From the NCBI GenBank assembly GCA_014380205.1, contig JACMKH010000092.1, positions 1 through 6,271 of the forward strand: a DNA stretch of 6,271 nt. The letters run 5' to 3'. This DNA is from Sphingomonadaceae bacterium. Its GTDB lineage: Bacteria; Pseudomonadota; Alphaproteobacteria; Sphingomonadales; Sphingomonadaceae. This document shows positions 1-5,730 of the stretch, piece by piece (the stretch's first letter is position 1; every line of letters begins with the position of its first letter). The notes under the pieces were generated by a model that did no database searches, had not been told where the DNA came from, and was given only the letters and a program-made list of their open reading frames with translations. Position numbers and translations under genes: made by a program.

Positions 1-1092
1 CGCGGCGGCGAGGCCGGGCGCGCCGACCGCCGGATCGTAGGTCATGACCCCCTCGCCCTCGAGCGCGACGAACGCGCCGAGCGCGCTCGCGACGACCGGA
101 AGCCCGAAGCTCAGCGCGAGCGCGGCGACGCCCGAGTTGAGCGTCTCGCGATAGGGGCAGACCGCGAGATCGGCGGCGCGCAGGAAGAGCTGGAGATCGT
201 CGTCGGCGATCTTGTCGATGTGGAGCGTGACGTCGGCGCGCCCGCCCGCCCAGGCGGCGAGCTCGGCGGCGAGCGCGGGGTCCGATGGGCCGCCCGCGAT
301 GACGAGATGCCACGGCTGCTCGCCCGTTCCGGCGAGCGCCTCGAAGCTGGCGCACAGCGCGTCAAAACCCTTGTAGCGCTGGAGCCCGCCGAGGCCGAGC
401 AGCACGGCGGCGTCCTCCGCGATCCCCAGCGTCCGCCGCGCTGTCGCGCGCGTCACATAATCGGGATAGGCGCCGCGATAGCTCGGATGCGGGACGACCG
501 CCGTGGGCGTTGTGCCGAGATCGAAGCGCGCGGCGAGGTCGTCGCGCGAGCGGGCGGTGAGGCAGTGGATCAGCGCGCAGCGGTCGATCAGCGCCTGGCG
601 CAGACGCGCGTGCTCCGCGGCGTATCGGGTGTCGTGGGGCAGCGTGTTGTGCGCGGTCCAGACGATGTGCGCCCCGCATCGCTCGATCAGCCGGTCGAGC
701 CGCGCGAGGAAGCGGTCGATCGCCGCGTTTGCCGCCGCCGCGTCGGGCGCCTCGGCGGTGACCCCCGCGAGCCAGTGGAAATGGCAGACGAAAGGCGCGA
801 ACAGCGGGAGCTGGTCGAGCTCGTCGAGATAGCGCAGCGGAACCACGCCGACGTCGCAACCGCCCGCCGCGCTGTAGAGCAGCGACTGGAAGCGGTTGGC
901 GTGTGCGATCGGGGCGTAGGCGAGGATTCGCGGCCGGCGGCCTTCCGTGAGCGCGTCCTCCGCCGGCGCGACCAGCGCGTCGAATCCCCGCAGCGCCTCG
1001 GGAAAGGCGAGCGGCTCGCCGCCGTTGCCGAGCGCGCGGAGCACACGCGCGGTCGCCGATACGGTGAGCGAGGACGAGCCGAGCTGGGGCAT
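1..1092 (-). CDS. GT4-like glycosyltransferase, C-terminus cut by window edge
   Basis: Probably transfers a sugar from a nucleotide-sugar donor to a glycan or lipid-linked acceptor at the cytoplasmic face of the membrane. The reverse complement of this stretch is open for 364 codons from an ATG and has no stop before the edge. A first Rossmann-like strand appears at residues 54-60 (RILAYAP). HFHWLAG (104-110) and WTAHNTLPHD (145-154) are typical of the acceptor half of this GT-B group. The donor half has HPSY (202-205), GLGGLQRYKG (233-242), YRETLNSG (314-321) and LSFGLPVVA (327-335). These resemble GumI-like and other exopolysaccharide transferases of GT4 type. The exact sugar and linkage cannot be read from the sequence. 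It starts 11 bases after the sulfotransferase stop, so the two are probably co-transcribed. No strong Shine-Dalgarno is visible. The roughly 50 residues before the first strand are unusual, so the start is less certain than the family. Confidence 0.85.
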   Translation of the reverse strand, partial: MPQLGSSSLTVSATARVLRALGNGGEPLAFPEALRGFDALVAPAEDALTEGRRPRILAYAPIAHANRFQSLLYSAAGGCDVGVVPLRYLDELDQLPLFAPFVCHFHWLAGVTAEAPDAAAANAAIDRFLARLDRLIERCGAHIVWTAHNTLPHDTRYAAEHARLRQALIDRCALIHCLTARSRDDLAARFDLGTTPTAVVPHPSYRGAYPDYVTRATARRTLGIAEDAAVLLGLGGLQRYKGFDALCASFEALAGTGEQPWHLVIAGGPSDPALAAELAAWAGGRADVTLHIDKIADDDLQLFLRAADLAVCPYRETLNSGVAALALSFGLPVVASALGAFVALEGEGVMTYDPAVGAPGLAAA

Positions 1093-1103
1093 GCGCGCGC
1101 CGC

Positions 1104-1814
1104 TCAGCCGGCCGCGAGCGCCGGTTCGGCCTTGAGGCCGTCGAACTCATATTCGGGGAATTTGTGGAAGAAGGGTCGGTTCTTCTTGTAGACATAGGCG
1201 ACCAGCTTGGGCGTGTAGAAGTCGCGGTAATCCTTGCCCTCCTCCATCGCCCCGGTGACGTTGAACACGGGCACGGTCATCTCGGCGGGCAGCCCGCAGC
1301 GCTCCTTGACGAGCTCGAAATCCTCGGCGAGCCGCTCTTGGTGGAGGTAATAGTCCATGTGACGGTGATATTCGGCCTGCATGTCGATCGCCTTGTGGTG
1401 GCCGAGCAGGTCGCGGAGATATTCGGCGAAGCTCATCTCATATTGCTCACGCAGCCGCGCGATATAGCGGTCGCGCTCGGCCTCGGGGAGCTGATAAATC
1501 CAGCTCTTCTGGTTGGCGATGTTGCGCATCCGCGCGGTGCGATTGCGCAGATAGATCGCGACATACCAGGAGAAGGGGTTGCGCACGCCGGCGAAGCGGA
1601 AATAGCCCTTGAGCGGCGCAAGCAGCCCGCCGGCGTTGAGCTGGCGGATCGTGCTATGCTTGCTCGGCGTCACCCGCTTGCCCTCGGCGATCAGATCCTC
1701 CCGGGGCCAGAGCTCGCCAATGCCGTGATCGAGGAACACGCGGATCACCGCCGAGCTGCCGGTGCCGGGCGCGGCGAAGAAGACCAGCTTGTGCTCGTGC
1801 GAAACGAAGGCCAT
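1104..1814 (-). CDS. PAPS-dependent sulfotransferase family protein
   Basis: Predicted to move a sulfuryl group from 3'-phosphoadenosine-5'-phosphosulfate (PAPS) to a hydroxyl, most likely on a carbohydrate or glycolipid. The protein has 236 residues. Near the N-terminus a hydrophobic strand leads into APGTGSSA (15-22), which fits the loop that binds the 5'-phosphosulfate of PAPS. GVRNPFSWYVA (76-86) fits the 3'-phosphate-binding strand and helix, with R78 and S82 as the expected contacts. The C-terminal YTPKLVAYVYKKNRPFF (200-216) matches the closing helix common in Sulfotransfer_2-like bacterial proteins. There is no signal peptide or membrane segment, so it should be cytoplasmic. The ATG is preceded by AGAGG (complement of 1823-1827) with an 8-base spacer, which supports this start. 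The glycosyltransferase follows 11 bases downstream, which suggests a glycan acceptor. The acceptor itself is inference. Confidence 0.85.
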   Translation of the reverse strand: MAFVSHEHKLVFFAAPGTGSSAVIRVFLDHGIGELWPREDLIAEGKRVTPSKHSTIRQLNAGGLLAPLKGYFRFAGVRNPFSWYVAIYLRNRTARMRNIANQKSWIYQLPEAERDRYIARLREQYEMSFAEYLRDLLGHHKAIDMQAEYHRHMDYYLHQERLAEDFELVKERCGLPAEMTVPVFNVTGAMEEGKDYRDFYTPKLVAYVYKKNRPFFHKFPEYEFDGLKAEPALAAG

Positions 1815-1877
1815 GGCGCGGGCCTCTAAAGGCGAACGGCGCGCGACGGAAGCAGCGGGCTGGACCGCGAGCGTTGC

Positions 1878-1893
1878 TTTCCGTTAACGTAAA
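1878..1893. promoter_or_regulatory. 16-base near-perfect palindrome, candidate operator in divergent promoter region
   Basis: The sequence TTTCCGTTAACGTAAA is symmetric about 1885/1886 except for one pair (C1881 against T1890). It contains the perfect core CGTTAACG. It lies almost midway between the divergent sulfotransferase start (63 bases away) and the thiolase start (61 bases away). From memory it resembles the TTTACG..CGTAAA-type sites assigned to LiuR-like MerR-family regulators of acyl-CoA and branched-chain amino acid catabolism, which would suit a thiolase. That link is inference, and no regulator gene lies in the window. A weak TTGCTT (1874-1879) could be a -35 for the thiolase, but no good -10 was found at the proper distance. 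Confidence 0.5.
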
Positions 1894-1942
1894 CGCTAAA
1901 CGCGAGCCCTTGTTTCGCAGCCCGCGCGCGAAGGTGGGAATC

Positions 1943-1948
1943 GAGGAG
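1943..1948 (+). promoter_or_regulatory. Ribosome binding site that sets the thiolase start
   Basis: GAGGAG lies 6 bases before the ATG at 1955. The reading frame stays open upstream to an ATG at 1874, but that one has no Shine-Dalgarno, sits against the candidate operator, and would add 27 residues absent from ordinary thiolases. The 1955 start is therefore preferred. Confidence 0.8.
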
Positions 1949-1954
1949 CCGTTG

Positions 1955-3127
1955 ATGCCCGAAGCCTATATCGTCGCCGCCGCGCGCACCGCCGGGGGAC
2001 GCCGCGGCGGAAAGCTCGCGAGCTGGCACCCGGCCGACATGGGCGGCGCTGTGCTCGATTCGCTGGTCGCGCGCACGGGGATCGATCCGGCGGCGATCGA
2101 AGATGTGATCATGGGCTGCGTCGGCCAGGTCGGCGAGCAGGCGTTTCACATCGGGCGCAACTGCGTGCTCGCCTCGGCTCTCCCCGAATCGGTGCCGGCG
2201 GTGTCGATCGACCGCCAGTGCGGCTCGTCGCAGCAGGCGATTCAATTCGCCGCGCAGGCGGTGATGAGCGGCACGCAGGATGTGGTGATCGCGGCGGGGG
2301 TCGAATCGATGACGCGCGTGCCGATGGGGACATCGGTCGCGCTGCCGATGAAAGAAGGGCTCGGCCATCCCAAGAGCCCCAAGGTCGAGGCGCGCTATCC
2401 GGGCATCCGCTTCAGCCAGTTCATGGGCGCGGAGATGATGGCCGAGAAATATGGCTTCGACCGCGAGACGCTCGACCGGTTCGCGCTCGAAAGCCACCGG
2501 AAGGCCGCGCGCGCGACCGAGGAGGGCGCCTTCACCAATGAGATCGTGCCGCTGACGATCGAAACTCCCGAGGGCCAGGAGATTCACGATCGCGACGAGG
2601 GCATCCGCTATGACGCGACGCTCGAATCGATCGGCTCGGTCAAGCTGCTTCAGGAAGGCGGGCGGATCAGCGCGGCGAATGCGAGCCAGATCTGCGATGG
2701 CGCCTCGGGGGTGATGATCGTCAGCGAGCGCGCGTTGCGTGAGCACGGCCTGACGCCGATGGCCCGCATCCACAACCTCACTGTCACCGGCGGCGATCCC
2801 GTGATCATGCTCGAGGAGCCGATCCCCGCGACGCGCCGCGCGCTTGACCGCGCCGGGATGAGGATCGAGGATATCGATCTCTACGAGGTCAACGAGGCGT
2901 TCGCGCCCGTCCCGCTCGCCTGGCTCAGGGGGAGCGGCGGCGATTCCGATCGGCTCAACGTCAACGGCGGCGCGATCGCGCTCGGCCACCCGCTCGGCGC
3001 GAGCGGGACCAAGCTGATGGCGACCCTGCTCAACGCGCTCCGCGCGCGCGACAAGCGTTGGGGGTTGCAAACGATGTGCGAGGGTGGCGGAATCGCGAAT
3101 GTGACGATCGTCGAAAGCCTGCACTAA
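1955..3127 (+). CDS. Thiolase (acetyl-CoA C-acyltransferase)
   Basis: A 390-residue cytoplasmic thiolase, the usual family length. It either cleaves 3-ketoacyl-CoA with CoA (beta-oxidation, amino acid or sterol-type side-chain breakdown) or runs in reverse to condense two acetyl-CoA. The N-terminal IVAAARTAGGRRGG (6-19) is the typical opening. The nucleophile C89 lies in DRQCGSSQQA (86-95). NEAFA (313-317), H345 in GHPLGASG (344-351) and the acid/base C375 in CEGGGIAN (375-382) complete the catalytic set, so the enzyme should be active. The QCGSSQQA and CEGGG forms are closer to catabolic acetyl-CoA acetyltransferases than to PhaA-type biosynthetic enzymes, but substrate length cannot be told. 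It stands alone on the plus strand, and no dehydrogenase or hydratase partner is in the window. Its TAA stop overlaps the stop of the opposing acyltransferase by 4 bases. Confidence 0.95.
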   Translation: MPEAYIVAAARTAGGRRGGKLASWHPADMGGAVLDSLVARTGIDPAAIEDVIMGCVGQVGEQAFHIGRNCVLASALPESVPAVSIDRQCGSSQQAIQFAAQAVMSGTQDVVIAAGVESMTRVPMGTSVALPMKEGLGHPKSPKVEARYPGIRFSQFMGAEMMAEKYGFDRETLDRFALESHRKAARATEEGAFTNEIVPLTIETPEGQEIHDRDEGIRYDATLESIGSVKLLQEGGRISAANASQICDGASGVMIVSERALREHGLTPMARIHNLTVTGGDPVIMLEEPIPATRRALDRAGMRIEDIDLYEVNEAFAPVPLAWLRGSGGDSDRLNVNGGAIALGHPLGASGTKLMATLLNALRARDKRWGLQTMCEGGGIANVTIVESLH

Positions 3128-3915
3128 GGTGCGCGGATAGCCGTCGACATGACCGAACGGGAATGCGCGGCGCCGATCGCGGCCTGGGCGCGGGCCGCGA
3201 TTTCCTTGCGCCCCCCCGTCGCCGCCGGATCGAAAGGCTCGAGGAAGACGAGGCGCACGGGAAAGCTCCCCTTGCGCGCGAGCATGCGGAAGGCGTTGCG
3301 CGGCGCGGGCTCGGCGCCGACCCAGACGAGCTCGGGCGCCGCCGCGCCATAATCGATCAGCATCGGCTGGACGCGGATTCCGCGCGGCGGATCGGCGAGC
3401 ACCGCGAACAGCGAAGGCTTGAAGGGGAGCAGCCCGCTCCCGTCGCTGGTCGTGCCCTCGGGAAAGATCACGATCGGCTGATGCCCGGCGAGCGCGGCGC
3501 GGACCTGCGCAATCTGATCGTTCACGCCGAGCCGGTCGCCGCGCGAGACGAAGACGGTGTTGTTAGTCCGCGCGAGCCAGCCGATCAGCGGCCAACCCGC
3601 GATCGCGTCCTGCGCGATGAACGCCGCGTGCGTCGCCCCGCCGGCGATCGGGATATCCATCCAGCTCATATGGTTCGAGACGAAGAAGGCATCGCCGGTC
3701 AGCCGCTCGCCCTCGCAGCGCACGCGCGCGCCGATGATCCAGGCGATGCCGCGAAGGAAGCGCGGCGGCCACGGCGAACGGCCGGTGATGAGCTTACACG
3801 GGTAGTGGAAGGGCACGCAGACGATTAGCCAGAGCACCATCGCGAGGAAGCGGATCGCGAAGCGGACGCGGCCCGACAGGCCGACGGGAGGATGGGCCGA
3901 CGTCGCCTCGCTCAC
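3124..3915 (-). CDS. PlsC-family lysophospholipid acyltransferase (downstream paralog)
   Basis: Predicted membrane-bound acyltransferase adding a fatty acyl chain to a lysophospholipid such as 1-acyl-glycerol-3-phosphate, giving phosphatidate. The protein has 263 residues. A hydrophobic N-terminal segment (about 17-45) should anchor it. The HX4D catalytic motif is NHMSWMD (81-87; H82, D87), FVSRGDR (122-128) is the second block, and the phosphate-binding motif is the standard FPEGT (151-155). QPMLIDYG (183-190) is the fourth block. The frame is open far upstream, but that extension lies antisense or out of frame within the neighbouring gene and shows no family similarity. The start is therefore placed at the GTG at 3915, which overlaps the previous stop as GTGA and implies translational coupling. 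It shares CVPFH, RSPWPxRFL and GGAT with the upstream copy, so the two are clear paralogs. An ornithine-lipid or other lyso-lipid substrate is possible. Confidence 0.9.
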   Translation of the reverse strand: MSEATSAHPPVGLSGRVRFAIRFLAMVLWLIVCVPFHYPCKLITGRSPWPPRFLRGIAWIIGARVRCEGERLTGDAFFVSNHMSWMDIPIAGGATHAAFIAQDAIAGWPLIGWLARTNNTVFVSRGDRLGVNDQIAQVRAALAGHQPIVIFPEGTTSDGSGLLPFKPSLFAVLADPPRGIRVQPMLIDYGAAAPELVWVGAEPAPRNAFRMLARKGSFPVRLVFLEPFDPAATGGRKEIAARAQAAIGAAHSRSVMSTAIRAP

Positions 3916-4649
3916 TCGATCTCGTCCCGGATCGGCTGGCCGAGCGCGCGCGCGATCGCGTCGTGGCAGGCGTTGGCGATCTCGCGGCGTTCGGCATCGG
4001 CCTCCGGAACGATCGGTTCGAGCAGATGCACCGTGACGGGCCTCCGCCCTGGCCGCTTCATCATCTCCACCGCATGGAGCCCGGCATGCGTACCGCGCCG
4101 CCACAACAGCTTGTCCTTGTGCTCTCCGTAATCGAGCGCGATCGGCTGGACCGCGACGCCATCGACAGGCGGGACGACCGCGCCGAACAGCGCGGGGCGA
4201 AACGGCAGCAGATGCTCGTCGTGGCTGATCTGGCCTTCGGGGAAGAACACGACCGACTTGCCGCGCGCGAGTTCCTCCCGGATGCGCGCGGCCTGCGCGC
4301 CGGCCTCGCGGCGATCGTCGCGGTTGATGTAGATCGTGCCGACCATCGTCGCGAGCCAGCCTGCGACGGGCCATTTGCGGACCTCCTCCTTCGAGACGAA
4401 CGACGCCCCGGTCGCGCCGCCGATGACGAGGATGTCGGTCCAGCTCTGGTGGTTGGCGACATAGAGCGTCGCGCCCTCGCGCGGCTTGCCGAGGACCGTC
4501 GCCTTGAGCCCGACCGCGCTCGCGCACCAGCCGAGGAAGCGGCGCGGCCACGGTGAGCGGATGCCGAGCAGGCCGCGCAGCAGATGAAACGGAACACAGA
4601 GCGCGATCAGCCCGGTAAGCCAGGCCACGCGAAAGATCAGCCTCGGCAT
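3912..4649 (-). CDS. PlsC-family lysophospholipid acyltransferase (upstream paralog)
   Basis: Predicted 1-acyl-glycerol-3-phosphate acyltransferase-type enzyme of the inner membrane, 245 residues. A hydrophobic segment (about 8-29) is followed by RSPWPRRFL (31-39). The HX4D motif is NHQSWTD (66-72; H67, D72), and YINRDDR (107-113) is the second block. The third motif reads FPEGQ (136-140), where the family normally has Thr or Ser after Gly. PIALDYG (169-175) is the fourth block. The catalytic pair is intact. The ATG is preceded by AGGGGGG (complement of 4652-4658), a strong Shine-Dalgarno. It follows the Fur-family gene by 18 bases and overlaps the second acyltransferase by 4, so the three genes probably form one transcript. 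Which of the two copies makes bulk phosphatidate cannot be decided from sequence. The Q at motif three hints at a different acceptor or acyl donor. Confidence 0.9.
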   Translation of the reverse strand: MPRLIFRVAWLTGLIALCVPFHLLRGLLGIRSPWPRRFLGWCASAVGLKATVLGKPREGATLYVANHQSWTDILVIGGATGASFVSKEEVRKWPVAGWLATMVGTIYINRDDRREAGAQAARIREELARGKSVVFFPEGQISHDEHLLPFRPALFGAVVPPVDGVAVQPIALDYGEHKDKLLWRRGTHAGLHAVEMMKRPGRRPVTVHLLEPIVPEADAERREIANACHDAIARALGQPIRDEIE

Positions 4650-4667
4650 GTCCCCCCTGCGGCGATG

Positions 4668-5090
4668 CTATTTCTGGCGCGACAGCGAGACGCCGTAGAG
4701 CTCCATGCGATGATCGACGAGGCGGAAGCCGAGCCGCTCGGCGATCGTCCGCTGGAGCGCCTCGAGCTCGGCGTCGACGAACTCGATAACCCTGCCCGTC
4801 TCGACGTCGATCAGGTGGTCGTGATGCTCCTCGGCCGCCGCCTCGTAGCGCGCGCGCCCGTCGCCGAAATCATGGCGCTCGAGGATGCCCGCCTCCTCGA
4901 ACAGGCGAACGGTGCGATAGACCGTGGCGATCGAGATGCCGGGGTCGATCTCGGCGGCGCGCGCATGGAGCGCCTCGACATCGGGATGGTCCTCGGCCTC
5001 GGAGAGAACCCTGGCGATCACGCGGCGCTGCTCGGTGATGCGCAGGCCCTTTTCGTGGCACAGCGCCTCGACGTCGATCTTGCGGGTCAT
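4668..5090 (-). CDS. fur: Fur/Mur-family metal-responsive transcriptional regulator
   Basis: A 140-residue DNA-binding repressor of metal homeostasis, usual length. The N-terminal winged helix includes RITEQRRVIARVL (17-29), and the recognition helix region is ISIATVYRTVRLFEEAGI (52-69). The C-terminal dimerisation domain holds the metal sites. H35, E83, H92 and E103 fit one site, and H89, D91, E110 and H127 fit the other; these match the Pseudomonas aeruginosa Fur ligands as I recall them, with a constant offset of three. The CxxC pair that binds structural zinc in many Fur proteins is absent (DVETGRVIEF, 95-104), as in alphaproteobacterial Fur/Mur proteins, where manganese or iron may be the signal. 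An in-frame TAG at 5100-5102 leaves ATG 5090 as the plausible start, although its Shine-Dalgarno is poor. The upstream mucR hairpin suggests its own promoter within about 5091-5121, but none was recognised. Whether iron or manganese is sensed is open. Confidence 0.92.
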   Translation of the reverse strand: MTRKIDVEALCHEKGLRITEQRRVIARVLSEAEDHPDVEALHARAAEIDPGISIATVYRTVRLFEEAGILERHDFGDGRARYEAAAEEHHDHLIDVETGRVIEFVDAELEALQRTIAERLGFRLVDHRMELYGVSLSRQK

Positions 5091-5121
5091 CGGGCCGATC
5101 TAGTCGATCAGCCCGCCGCTG

Positions 5122-5158
5122 AAAAGGGCGGCGCGGCGGAAACGGGTCCGCCGCGCCG
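5122..5158 (-). terminator. Rho-independent terminator after the mucR-family gene
   Basis: Bases 5129-5140 and 5147-5158 form a perfect 12-base-pair GC-rich stem with a 6-base loop. Read on the minus strand it begins 6 bases after the mucR stop. It is followed, after a short CCC, by TTTT (complement of 5122-5125). The T run is short, which may weaken termination, but stem strength and position fit a terminator that insulates fur from mucR. Confidence 0.75.
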
Positions 5159-5164
5159 ATGGGT

Positions 5165-5620
5165 TCAGCTCTTGGCCGACGCCTTGGCCGGCGCGCGCTT
5201 GCGCGTCGTCTTGCGCGGCTGGCGGCCCAGGCCGATCTTCTTGGCCAGATCCGCCCGCTGCTTCGAGTAGTTGGGCGAGACCATCGGGTAATTGCCCGGG
5301 AGGCCGAACTCTGCCCGATATTCGGCCGGCGTCATGCCGTGCTCAGTCATCAGATGGCGCTTGAGCATCTTCATCTTCTGGCCGTCGAACAGGCAGACGA
5401 TATGATCGTCCTTGATCGATGCGCGGACGGAGACCGCGGGAACCGCCCGCCGCGCCTCGGGCTCGCCGGACTTGCCGCTCAGGCCCGAAAGCGCACCGTG
5501 CACATTCTGGATCAGCATCGCGAGATCGGAGACCGCGACGCTGTTGTTGCTGACGTGCGCCGAGACGATGTCGGCGGTAAGGGTCACGAGCGTCTCGGTC
5601 ATGTCGACTTGTTCGTCCAT
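5165..5620 (-). CDS. mucR: MucR/Ros-family zinc-finger transcriptional regulator
   Basis: A 151-residue DNA-binding regulator. In alphaproteobacteria this family controls exopolysaccharide, motility and cell-cycle genes and binds AT-rich sites. The N-terminal part (TADIVSAHVSNNSVAVSDL, 15-33, and the following residues) is the oligomerisation region shared by MucR proteins. The zinc-finger region is VCLFDGQKMKMLKRHLMTEHGMTPAEYR (from residue 75), with C76, H89 and H94. The second cysteine of the classic C-x2-C is D79 here. A Lys/Arg-rich tail (127-150) probably contacts DNA. ATG 5620 is chosen because TAAGG lies 9 bases upstream. ATG 5602, six codons later (MTETLV), is a real alternative and matches many family N-termini. 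The frame also extends to 5686, but that adds residues unlike the family. An AT-rich region precedes it and a hairpin follows, so it is probably monocistronic. Confidence 0.92.
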   Translation of the reverse strand: MDEQVDMTETLVTLTADIVSAHVSNNSVAVSDLAMLIQNVHGALSGLSGKSGEPEARRAVPAVSVRASIKDDHIVCLFDGQKMKMLKRHLMTEHGMTPAEYRAEFGLPGNYPMVSPNYSKQRADLAKKIGLGRQPRKTTRKRAPAKASAKS

Positions 5621-5730
5621 GGGGAATAGCCTTAGGTTGTGGCGAAACGGGCATCGCCTAGTGACAATGGACGCCCGATATATCATCGATACGGAAATGC
5701 AACCATATCGGCGCTAAAATTATTCCCCGG
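5621..5730 (-). promoter_or_regulatory. AT-rich upstream region of the mucR-family gene, probable promoter/operator
   Basis: This 110-base gap between rimI and mucR is clearly richer in A/T than its surroundings, mainly at 5677-5727. It contains GATATATC (5677-5684), ATCGAT (5685-5690), CATATCG (5704-5710) and TAAAATTATT (5715-5724). An 8-base inverted repeat, GGGGAATA (5621-5628) and TATTCCCC (5721-5728), brackets the gap. TATATC (complement of 5677-5682) could be a -10, but no convincing -35 accompanies it. Since MucR/Ros proteins favour AT-rich DNA with TpA steps and often autoregulate, self-control here is a reasonable inference. Confidence 0.5.

Noticed and set aside
220..1195. Long open frames on both strands overlapping the glycosyltransferase (220-1191 plus, 362-1195 minus)
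   Set aside because: Both are Arg/Ala/Glu-rich shadows without motifs. The glycosyltransferase frame explains the codon use and carries recognisable blocks.
1164..1829. Plus-strand 221-codon frame opposite the sulfotransferase
   Set aside because: Antisense shadow with no family similarity. The minus frame has the PAPS-binding motifs and a good ribosome binding site.
1874..1954. Longer thiolase starting at 1874
   Set aside because: It would add 27 residues not found in thiolases, lacks a ribosome binding site, and begins beside the palindrome.
1826..3124. Minus-strand open frame of 432 codons covering the whole thiolase
   Set aside because: It is a mirror of the thiolase in GC-rich DNA. 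The translation is low-complexity, rich in Arg, His, Asp and Ala, with no family motif.
3916..4551. Upstream extension of the second acyltransferase frame, giving a 475-residue protein
   Set aside because: The added part is an out-of-frame reading of the first acyltransferase and has no motifs. The GTGA overlap gives a natural start.
5621..5686. Longer MucR protein starting at 5686
   Set aside because: The extra 22 residues come from the AT-rich control region and do not resemble MucR N-termini.
5621..5728. The GGGGAATA/TATTCCCC pair as a terminator for rimI
   Set aside because: The arms are 92 bases apart with no T run after the second arm, so a functional terminator hairpin is unlikely.
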